Below, piece after piece: positions 25,374 through 32,077 of a stretch of 35,550 bases of DNA. The first letter of the stretch is position 1. Each line of letters starts with the position of its first letter. This DNA comes from an uncultured Luminiphilus sp. (GTDB lineage: Bacteria; Pseudomonadota; Gammaproteobacteria; Pseudomonadales; Halieaceae), in NCBI GenBank assembly GCA_938091485.1, contig CALKMV010000048.1, positions 1 to 35,550 on the forward strand, read 5' to 3'. The notes under the pieces were generated by a model. That model saw only the letters and a program-made list of their open reading frames with translations, was not told the DNA's origin and did not search any database. Made by a program: the position numbers and the translations under genes.

Positions 25374-26351
25374 TCAGCTGCGGCGAAAGTGCTGCACCTG
25401 AACTTGAAAACCATTGCGTTGAGCCAGAAAAACGCTGGCGTCGAGTTCGAGGCCGGCATCTCTTGCCCAGCCCTCAAGTTGCTCCGGCGAGAAACCCAGC
25501 CACAAGTCGCCACAATGCTCCCTCGCCCACGCCTGATCGTGCGCACACAGCTCGCTGACAATCAGGCTGCCTCCTGCGGTGAGTAGCGTGGCCGCCTCAC
25601 GGATAATCTGTTGAGGCTGCGAGGTGTGATGGAGCACCATGTTGGCAATCACCACCTCTGCGCTCAGCTCGGAATCCACCAGTGCTGTTGTGCTGCCACA
25701 AACGAAGTCGATGTTGTCGAGGTGGGCCGCGTTGCGACGCGCTTGCTCAAGCATCTCACTCGACAAATCCAGCGCAACCACATGCCGAGCGCGCTTGTGG
25801 AGCTCAGGCAGCAGCCATCCTTCGCCGACGCCTACCTCTATCATCTGGGGTGGCGGGAAGCGACCCGCTCGTTCAAGTAACTGCAGGGTCACCTCGCTAT
25901 AGTCTTTCCACGGAGCAATCAGCTCCTGCTGCTCACGAAAGCGGGCCAGGTGTCCTTTGAAGAATGCGAGGGAGTTGTCTTCTCGTAGCTTTTGCACGCG
26001 CATCACGCCCTGTGACAACGGTGTTGGGAGCTGCTCGGCATCGACGCTCAGCAGGATCTCTTCGTGAAGCGGGGCGAGTGTCCCCAAGGGGAGGGCCCGT
26101 CGATAATAGGTCGCTGTGCCTTCTTTTTTCCGGTTCAGCAGGCTGGCCTCAATCAGGATTTTCAGATGATGGCTCAGCGCACTCTGCCGAGTTGAAAAAA
26201 TATCGCAGAGCTCTGAGACACTGAAGGAGTCCTGTGCCATGACGCGCAGGATATTGAGCCGAAACGCATCACCTGCCGCTTTGAGCAGAGTAGCCAAAGA
26301 CGGCGTAGCGTCACTTTTGCGAAGCTCGATAATTTGGGCGGCAGCTTTCAT
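25374..26351 (-). CDS. ArsR-family regulator fused to a SAM-dependent methyltransferase domain (SahR-like)
   Basis: The 325-residue protein has two domains. Residues about 15-90 form an ArsR winged helix with SVSELCDIFSTRQSALSHHL, but the ELCxC metal-binding motif of arsenic sensors is missing, so it is not a metal sensor. Residues about 150-310 form a class I methyltransferase with motif I EVGVGEGWLL at 172-181, an acidic Asp195 after beta-2, and VVIANMVLHH. Pseudomonas has the same type of gene beside metK. ArsR-family regulators named SahR that control SAM-cycle genes are described in proteobacteria. The C-terminal domain may bind SAH or SAM as the signal rather than act as an enzyme; this is inference. 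It is the first gene of the operon with metK and ahcY, and its promoter carries a palindromic operator. Confidence 0.9.
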   Translation of the reverse strand: MKAAAQIIELRKSDATPSLATLLKAAGDAFRLNILRVMAQDSFSVSELCDIFSTRQSALSHHLKILIEASLLNRKKEGTATYYRRALPLGTLAPLHEEILLSVDAEQLPTPLSQGVMRVQKLREDNSLAFFKGHLARFREQQELIAPWKDYSEVTLQLLERAGRFPPPQMIEVGVGEGWLLPELHKRARHVVALDLSSEMLEQARRNAAHLDNIDFVCGSTTALVDSELSAEVVIANMVLHHTSQPQQIIREAATLLTAGGSLIVSELCAHDQAWAREHCGDLWLGFSPEQLEGWARDAGLELDASVFLAQRNGFQVQVQHFRRS

Positions 26352-26374
26352 GGGCGCGGAGCCTACCAGCGCCC
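26352..26374 (-). promoter_or_regulatory. GC hairpin directly before the ArsR-methyltransferase start
   Basis: A 6-bp all-GC inverted repeat, GGGCGC (26352-26357 on the plus strand) and GCGCCC (26369-26374), has an 11-base loop and ends at the base before the ATG. The loop on the transcript carries GGTAGG, the only Shine-Dalgarno-like sequence. The hairpin could limit initiation. If transcription starts near 26372, the outer base pairs would be lost, so the structure is uncertain. Confidence 0.35.
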
Positions 26375-26378
26375 TGTT

Positions 26379-26407
26379 ATTTAATCAAAATATTTTGATG
26401 AACTAAA
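26379..26407 (-). promoter_or_regulatory. Putative promoter of the ArsR-methyltransferase/metK/ahcY operon
   Basis: On the minus strand, TTTAGT (26407-26402) and TTAAAT (26384-26379) are separated by 17 bases and resemble -35 and -10 hexamers (3/6 and 4/6 matches). The -35 overlaps the rpiA stop codon. The palindromic operator fills the spacer almost exactly, the classic layout for steric repression. Hexamer matches are modest, so the operator position is the stronger evidence. Confidence 0.4.
26384..26399. promoter_or_regulatory. Palindromic operator for the ArsR-methyltransferase regulator
   Basis: ATCAAAAT/ATTTTGAT is a perfect 16-bp palindrome in the 51-base gap between the rpiA stop and the regulator start, 32 bases upstream of the ATG. 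ArsR-family dimers bind AT-rich imperfect palindromes of this size, usually in their own promoters. Its perfect symmetry and its place ahead of regulator-metK-ahcY make autoregulation the simplest reading. I saw no second copy of it elsewhere in the window. Confidence 0.7.
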
Positions 26408-27074
26408 CGGTGAGCCGCAACACGCCTTCCGGTGTCCCTAGCAACAGCTCGTCGGCGGGACGAAGCGCGAATAGCCCGTTGCAGACGACGCCGGTCATGT
26501 CGTTGATTTGCCGCTCAAGTTCAATGGGGGATGCAATATTCAGCCCATGGACATCGAGAATCACGTTGCCATTGTCCGTGATGGTGCCTTCTCTCCATAC
26601 TGGCTGGCCGCCGAGCTTGACCAGCTCCCGTGCGACATGGCTCCGCGCCATGGGGATCACCTCAACCGGCAACGGGAACGCCCCCAAGGTGTCTACCCGC
26701 TTGCTCTCGTCAGCGATACAGATAAAACGCTCTGCGACCGCTGCAACGATCTTCTCACGCGTCAGGGCTGCCCCGCCGCCCTTAATGAGGTGCAGCTGTT
26801 CATTGGCTTCATCAGCACCGTCAATGTAAATATCGACCCGCGGCACCGCATTGAGGTCGGTGACAGAGAATCCCATTTCCCGGAGCAGGCTTGCGGAGCG
26901 CTCGGAGCTGGAAACCGTGGTATCAACCCGGTGGCGAATCGTCTTCAGGCCTTGAATGAAGTGTTCAGCGGTGCTGCCGGTGCCAATCCCCAACACTAGG
27001 AGCTCGTCGGGATGATCCGAGACACTTTGGAGCGCTGCAGCAGCGACCTGCATTTTGAGAGTGTCTTGATCCAT
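26403..27074 (-). CDS. rpiA: Ribose-5-phosphate isomerase A
   Basis: RpiA interconverts ribose-5-phosphate and ribulose-5-phosphate in the non-oxidative pentose phosphate pathway. The 223 residues have the phosphate loop [12 protein letters not shown], the SSSERS segment, the catalytic [26 protein letters not shown] and the C-terminal [17 protein letters not shown]. The ATG at 27074 gives the standard length. The stop is 51 bases before the SAM-cycle regulator on the same strand, and the regulator's promoter overlaps the stop. tkt, another gene of this pathway, lies about 8 kb away at the window end. Confidence 0.97.
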   Translation of the reverse strand: MDQDTLKMQVAAAALQSVSDHPDELLVLGIGTGSTAEHFIQGLKTIRHRVDTTVSSSERSASLLREMGFSVTDLNAVPRVDIYIDGADEANEQLHLIKGGGAALTREKIVAAVAERFICIADESKRVDTLGAFPLPVEVIPMARSHVARELVKLGGQPVWREGTITDNGNVILDVHGLNIASPIELERQINDMTGVVCNGLFALRPADELLLGTPEGVLRLTV

Positions 27075-27319
27075 TCTGACGCCGCCTTATTATTTGATAG
27101 CAGCGAGAGAGGTTACGGTGCCTGCCCGCTACTTACCAGTGCGGCTCTCCAATAGTGCTGTAAATCAGAGACTCGAAAAGTCAAACATTGCGGAAGGCTC
27201 CCAAGCCTAGGTCTCGGGGTCAGGCGCCCTAAGGGCAGGATGGATTTCCCAAAAAGCACCTTGCGGATTGGGGAAAGATTTTGCATGGTTCTGGGCTAAC
27301 CTCTATAGAGAGCAAGCTC

Positions 27320-29290
27320 ATGCTGGATTGTTGTGTCCGCTACTTTTCGAAGCTCCAGGTAATATGTTCAGCAGTGATGCTAACGGCCATCGCCACCACA
27401 CCCGCTTTGTCTGAAGAGACGAGGTCGATTCCCACTTACGAACAACTTGCTGCAAAAGCCGAGTTCCGCCAAGCCGAGATCTCGCCGGATGGCAAATATC
27501 TGGCCGTCGATGTGGTCCATGAGGAGCGCCGCGCGTTGGCGGTTCTCAAGACAGACGACCTCGAAGTCATCAAGGTGTCCGGTTTTTATGACGCCGAGGT
27601 AGGCGGGTTCGCCTGGATCAATAACGATCGCCTGGTGCTCACGATTGTCCGCAAGCGGTTCGGCCGCGAGGCGCCCGGCTCATACGGTGAGATTTATGCT
27701 GTGAATGCTGACGGCAGCGCGCCTAAATATCTCTACGGCATTAACGCGGACGAGCCAGCCATGGCCTATGGCGATTTGTTGGGCAAAATTGATGACCGCC
27801 ATATCCTGATTCAGAGCTACCCCTTTGGGGTCAAAGACGGTATTCCGGAAGCGCTGAAGGTCAATATTTATAGCGGCCGAATCAGCCGCGAGGCGCGATC
27901 TCGGCTACGTGGCGCGGCCTTTGCTCACGACGAGGATATGGCGCCGCGTTTCGTTCAGGGCGTCGACGACGATAACCAGCAAGTGTTTTCCTATCGTCCA
28001 CGCGATTCGCGGGATTGGCAGGATCTGGAGATGCCCTTTGGAGATCGCGCAGAGGTCTTGGGATTTGAAGCCGGCAGCGACACGTTGCGTGTCATTGGCT
28101 CCCATGGCGGTGACAAAGCTATCAGAGGCTTTTACCTCTTTGAGCCGAGCTCGGGAAAAGTGGAGCTTGTCTACGCCGCCGCCGACACCGATGTTGAGTG
28201 GGCCTACACGGATGACGACGACGCAGTATACGGCGTGCAAATCAATCGCCATTACCGCGAGTTTGTGCCGCTGAACACAGATCATTCACTCACAAAAATT
28301 AAGTTGGCGCTGCAGAGCAATTTTCCCAACCACAACGTGTCGCTGGTTTCCAAGACCGATGACAACCAGCAGTTTGTAATTTCACTTTCTGCACCCAATG
28401 ATCCGCCCAGCTTTTATCTATTTAATGTGGAAACAGGATCACTTCGTCTCCTGATGCACGCTTATCCTGAGGTGGAGGGCACATTGCTGGCCCAAACCGA
28501 TGGCATCAGTTTTGCTGCGCGGGATGGCCAGATCATCCATGGCTATCTCACCACGCCACCGACCGGTGAGGCGCCTTTTCCGATGATTGTCCATCCTCAT
28601 GGTGGGCCTCACGCGCGTGATGGTTGGAGGTATGACAGTTATGTCCAATCCATGGCCACCCGGGGCTATGCCGTTTTACAGGTGAATTTCCGTGGCTCCA
28701 CCGGATTCGGCGACGCTTTCATGGAGGCGGGTTATCGGGAATGGGGCCGTGTGACGCAGCAGGACATTGTCGATGGTACGCGCTGGGCGATTGCTGATGG
28801 CGTTGCTGACCCGGCGAGAATCGGTATTTATGGCGCCAGTTTCGGTGGGTATTCGGCGTTTCAGGCGCCTCTGGTCGCACCGGGTTTGTTCCGCGCAGCC
28901 ATTGGCTACGTGGGGGTTTATGACCTCGACTTACTCTACAACTCTGGTGATATTCCGACGGTGCGATGGGGTGCTGCTTATTTGGATACCACGCTGCCCA
29001 GCGACCCCGAACAGCGGGAAGCGCAGAGCCCGGCGAGGCGTGCCGACGAGCTAGACCTTGCGCTGTTTATTGTTCACGGCAAGGACGATTTCAGGGCTGC
29101 TTATGAGCATGCCGAAGTGATGCGAGACGCCCTTGATGAGGCTGGCAAGTCCTATGAATGGCTGGTGAAGGATAAGGAAGAGCATGGCTTTTACACTCCC
29201 GAGAACACCGTCGAGCTCTTCGAGCGCGTAGAGCGGTTTTTTGATCAGCACCTGAGCGTGACCGCGGACGAGGCGTGGTCTCTCGAGTAA
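27320..29290 (+). CDS. Secreted S9 family (prolyl oligopeptidase-like) serine peptidase
   Basis: The 656-residue protein from the ATG at 27320 has a Sec signal peptide (hydrophobic core around residues 14-27, likely cut after ALS), a predicted beta-propeller of about 350 residues, and a C-terminal alpha/beta hydrolase domain. The triad is visible: Ser507 in GASFGGYSAF, Asp590 in HGKDD and His622 in EEHGF; HPHGGPHARDGW precedes the nucleophile as in S9C peptidases. The propeller usually restricts access to short peptides. Location is periplasmic or outer-membrane facing. The open frame starts at a TTG at 27281, but the signal peptide fits the ATG. The stop overlaps the sulfotransferase start (TAATG). 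Peptide-crosslink-cleaving isopeptidases near TonB receptors also belong to this family; that is a remote parallel only. Confidence 0.9.
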   Translation: MLDCCVRYFSKLQVICSAVMLTAIATTPALSEETRSIPTYEQLAAKAEFRQAEISPDGKYLAVDVVHEERRALAVLKTDDLEVIKVSGFYDAEVGGFAWINNDRLVLTIVRKRFGREAPGSYGEIYAVNADGSAPKYLYGINADEPAMAYGDLLGKIDDRHILIQSYPFGVKDGIPEALKVNIYSGRISREARSRLRGAAFAHDEDMAPRFVQGVDDDNQQVFSYRPRDSRDWQDLEMPFGDRAEVLGFEAGSDTLRVIGSHGGDKAIRGFYLFEPSSGKVELVYAAADTDVEWAYTDDDDAVYGVQINRHYREFVPLNTDHSLTKIKLALQSNFPNHNVSLVSKTDDNQQFVISLSAPNDPPSFYLFNVETGSLRLLMHAYPEVEGTLLAQTDGISFAARDGQIIHGYLTTPPTGEAPFPMIVHPHGGPHARDGWRYDSYVQSMATRGYAVLQVNFRGSTGFGDAFMEAGYREWGRVTQQDIVDGTRWAIADGVADPARIGIYGASFGGYSAFQAPLVAPGLFRAAIGYVGVYDLDLLYNSGDIPTVRWGAAYLDTTLPSDPEQREAQSPARRADELDLALFIVHGKDDFRAAYEHAEVMRDALDEAGKSYEWLVKDKEEHGFYTPENTVELFERVERFFDQHLSVTADEAWSLE

Positions 29291-30558
29291 TGCAGGTTGA
29301 TGCTGATCAATCCATTGTCGATGGCTTCGCGGCATTATCAGCGGGCAGGCCCCAGGCGGCGCTTGATGCCGTCATTGCCGTTGATACGGATGCGTATCCG
29401 CGGGCGAATTTGCTGAGAGGGCATGCGCATAAAGCGCTGGGAAGTCATGAGCGTGCCGAGCAAGCCTACCGGGCCCTGACGGAGAGTGCAGATCCTCATC
29501 AGTGCGCGACGGGGTGGTGGAGTCTTGCCGCCCTCAAGACGGCCGCATTTACGCATACGGACGCCAGCCGGCTCGACGCCCTGATACCAGACTTCGCTGA
29601 AGACGGATACCGGGGCCTCTTGCATTTGACCCGAGCCGAGATCTGGCATCAGGCGGGTGTGCATGACATGGCATTTGAACATCTCAAGGCGGGCAACGAC
29701 CTCGTCTCTAGCGCTCGACCTTTTAACGGAGAAGCATTTCACAGCTTCGTGAATGAGCTGCTGACCATGAAGGCGTGGCCTATCCCCGCTCCCCCAAATC
29801 ATGCCGAGCCGGCGCCGCTGTTTATCATCGGACAGCCGCGTTCGGGGACCACATTGGTTGAACAGATTTTGGCGTCCCACCCATCGGTTGACGCCACCGA
29901 CGAGCTCACTTTCATGGGTCACCGTGGCGCTGATTTGCAGCGTGATATCGGGTACGCGGCAGGCATCATGGCGGACGACGCTGATAGGTGGGAGACAATT
30001 CGGGAGCAGTACTTTGCGCAGGTGGCCCTCTATCGAGACAAGTCGGGCACCCACGTCATTGATAAAACGCCAGAGAACTTTTTGCACGTCGCGCTAGTGC
30101 TAAAAGTGCTGCCGAATGCACGATTTGTGCATGTGGTGAGGGACCCGCTGGACAATATCGTGTCCCAATACCGGCATTTCTTCCCCGAGGGCCGTGAGTA
30201 CAGCAACAGCCTAGCGGGCTTACTCTTCTATTGGCAGGGATACTTGATGCTGATGCGGCATTGGAGCGCGCTCTTCCCAGAGCGTATCCATCACCTCCAT
30301 TATTCCCGGCTTGTGAAGTCACCCGATGCTGAAATTGAATCGCTACTGGATTTTTGTGGTTTGAGTGAGGCTCCGGAGTGCTTTGCACCCCATGAAACAC
30401 AGCGGCCGGTCATGACCCCGAGTGCCGCACAGGTGCGTCAGCCAATCAATCGGTCAGGCCTCGACAGTGGCTTGGCTTACGGTGGCGCCATGCAGGACTG
30501 GCTCAAGGATATTGGCAAGCTGAAAGAAGTCAGCGCCAGCCTGTTTGGCAAAGCCTGA
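29290..30558 (+). CDS. TPR-containing sulfotransferase family protein
   Basis: The 422-residue protein has a helical, TPR-like N-terminal half (repeated Ala/Leu helices over residues about 5-135) and a sulfotransferase domain. The 5'-phosphosulfate loop PRSGTTLVEQIL begins at residue 183, and the 3'-phosphate motif RFVHVVRDPLDNIVSQY is near residue 278; both are the PAPS-binding signatures. Such proteins are frequent in marine alpha- and gammaproteobacteria, but their acceptors are mostly unknown. The start ATG at 29290 shares one base with the peptidase stop, so the two are translated together. A GTG at 29275 is rejected because of the TAATG junction. There is no signal peptide, so it acts in the cytoplasm while its partner is exported. 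The stop abuts the convergent gene with no space. Confidence 0.88.
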   Translation: MQVDADQSIVDGFAALSAGRPQAALDAVIAVDTDAYPRANLLRGHAHKALGSHERAEQAYRALTESADPHQCATGWWSLAALKTAAFTHTDASRLDALIPDFAEDGYRGLLHLTRAEIWHQAGVHDMAFEHLKAGNDLVSSARPFNGEAFHSFVNELLTMKAWPIPAPPNHAEPAPLFIIGQPRSGTTLVEQILASHPSVDATDELTFMGHRGADLQRDIGYAAGIMADDADRWETIREQYFAQVALYRDKSGTHVIDKTPENFLHVALVLKVLPNARFVHVVRDPLDNIVSQYRHFFPEGREYSNSLAGLLFYWQGYLMLMRHWSALFPERIHHLHYSRLVKSPDAEIESLLDFCGLSEAPECFAPHETQRPVMTPSAAQVRQPINRSGLDSGLAYGGAMQDWLKDIGKLKEVSASLFGKA

Positions 30559-31035
30559 CTAGCGCTCTTTGACTTTGATGCGCACACCCTTCTCTGTCAC
30601 GAGGAAGATAGAGCCAAAGAAACCATCCTCAATCGACACGCGCTCACCCCGCTTGATCGTTATCTGGGTGTCGCTAATCTTTTTGAACAGTCGGCCATCT
30701 TCAGCGATAAAAATGGTGTCGCGCTGCTGCGTAAAGAGGACATCCTTAATAATAAAGGTGATTTGCTCGGGCACCTCTTCGATAACTTCGGGCGCCTGTT
30801 CCTCACCAAAAACAATCGCAGCCACTTCAGCATTGCGCTGCTCTTGGCGCTGCTCACTGGAGCCAGCTTGAGGCTTTTCGAGCGATGCCTTGATCGCGGC
30901 TGCCGCGTTGTCGTAGCAACTCAGTCGGCTGCTGTCGTTTTCAATATCCGCGCATTCCATGAATGACTGGGCGCTCGCCTCAACGCACACCAGCGTCAAT
31001 AGCGTAAACATTAAGCTGTAGCGGTAAGTGTCCAT
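30559..31035 (-). CDS. Small exported protein with an RLxCYD motif, unknown function
   Basis: This 158-residue protein starts with a signal peptide (Arg in the n-region, core FTLLTLVCVE, cleavage after ASA), then CADIENDSSRLSCYDNAAAA with two cysteines 12 residues apart. This C-x11-C 'RLxCYD' start is shared by several unrelated envelope proteins, such as VasI of type VI secretion and PldA-like proteins. A Gln/Glu-rich linker (about 50-85) follows, and then a beta-rich C-terminal domain of about 70 residues with ITFIIKDVLF and VRIKVKER. The ATG at 31035 lies 25 bases inside the methyltransferase gene; the ATG at 31011 would overlap by one base (TAATG) but lacks a charged n-region. I do not recognise a family. 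Confidence 0.75.
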   Translation of the reverse strand: MDTYRYSLMFTLLTLVCVEASAQSFMECADIENDSSRLSCYDNAAAAIKASLEKPQAGSSEQRQEQRNAEVAAIVFGEEQAPEVIEEVPEQITFIIKDVLFTQQRDTIFIAEDGRLFKKISDTQITIKRGERVSIEDGFFGSIFLVTEKGVRIKVKER

Positions 31036-31958
31036 CCGATGATGCCGTCCTTGTCAGTGAGCGCGTTAAAGCAGGGGCTGTTCCAGCCTATTGTATTCAT
31101 ATGTTGAGCGAGGGTCTCCATGTCCTCGGCGGTTTTCGCCACTGAGAGCATCTGCTGGTGCCGCTCTCGTGCTGCCTGAGCCTCTTCGACCAACTCGCTG
31201 ATAAACCGGGCACGGGTATCTGGAGCTTGACCAAGCAGCTTGAAGAAGCGCAGCGCCGCCATAACATGATCCGCCATGAAGGCGTTGCCCGTTTCCAGCG
31301 TGGCGCCTCGGAGGTATTTGTTCCCCATGCCGTTCATGAATTTACGTGCCTTTTCGGCTTCGTCATCAGCCTTCAACGCCTCGACGTTGCCGACCCTCAC
31401 CATCGTCTCATGTATCGTGGTGAGTGCGTCGCGAATGTGCTCAATGTCTGATAGCTCATACTCGCTTACCGCCCGCCGAGACATCTTGGCTACGATCGAT
31501 TCATGATGGTGGAGAAGAGCAAAGAACTGCCCGCTGGACCGCATTCGCGGGTGCAAGGCTTTCAAGGTGATGTTGAGATCACTGTACTCCATGCCATAGA
31601 TGGAGAGACAGAGAGACACGTCCTGGATGGATTCGGGGAGGGCCTCCACCGGGGTATTAGCCAGCAGAGAGACGGTGCCGCTCGCTTGGCGAACGGGCTC
31701 CTGCAGAATGCTGGGGAGCGCGACTTCGGCGGCGTCCACGCCCACATAATCAAATGTTCTATCTAAAGAAAACAGAAAAGGCAGTAAAGAGCCGTTGCCG
31801 CAACAGAGCTCGAGCACGTTTAGCGGTTCCTGGCTGGGTGGAATCAGTTGGGGCAACGTATCCAGCCACTCTTTGACAGGCCCGGCGTAACCTTTATCGA
31901 AGTAGTCACCAAATGTGGTGGTGTGTCCCTGACGCCAGAACCGGCTCCAAGCTTCCAT
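31011..31958 (-). CDS. Class I SAM-dependent methyltransferase
   Basis: The 315-residue protein has the SAM motif I VLELCCGNGSLLPFL at about 48-62, DYVGVDAAEVALP (motif II) and VSLCLSIYGMEYSDL (motif IV), and a long helical C-terminal half of about 150 residues that no common methyltransferase group has. The substrate is not evident. The N-terminus MEAWSRFWRQGHTTTFG is of the kind seen in several small-molecule or lipid methyltransferases. It is the first gene of a two-gene unit with the exported protein, which starts inside its 3' end. A promoter must lie between 31959 and the terminator at 32024-32056. Confidence 0.82.
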   Translation of the reverse strand: MEAWSRFWRQGHTTTFGDYFDKGYAGPVKEWLDTLPQLIPPSQEPLNVLELCCGNGSLLPFLFSLDRTFDYVGVDAAEVALPSILQEPVRQASGTVSLLANTPVEALPESIQDVSLCLSIYGMEYSDLNITLKALHPRMRSSGQFFALLHHHESIVAKMSRRAVSEYELSDIEHIRDALTTIHETMVRVGNVEALKADDEAEKARKFMNGMGNKYLRGATLETGNAFMADHVMAALRFFKLLGQAPDTRARFISELVEEAQAARERHQQMLSVAKTAEDMETLAQHMNTIGWNSPCFNALTDKDGIIGWTLTATA

Positions 31959-32023
31959 TGCTATGTCTGCATGTGGTTGCGCAGCCGCGATTAAGCCACA
32001 AGGGCTGTTACTGGCACAAACGC

Positions 32024-32056
32024 AAAAAAAAGGCCCGCATTAGCGGGCCTTTTTTT
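32024..32056. terminator. Strong bidirectional intrinsic terminator between the TonB receptor and the methyltransferase
   Basis: The stem GGCCCGC/GCGGGCC (32032-32038 and 32043-32049) has a four-base ATTA loop and is flanked by eight A and seven T, which extend it to 14 paired bases. It lies 21 bases after the TonB-receptor stop on the minus strand and makes the receptor a single-gene transcript. The symmetric A and T tracts allow termination on both strands. Confidence 0.95.
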
Positions 32057-32077
32057 GTTTTTGGCTTGATCAAATGA

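Noticed and set aside
27281-27309. TTGCAT and TATAGA 17 bases apart as the S9 peptidase promoter
   Set aside because: It would leave only a few bases of leader before the ATG at 27320 and the hexamer matches are weak.
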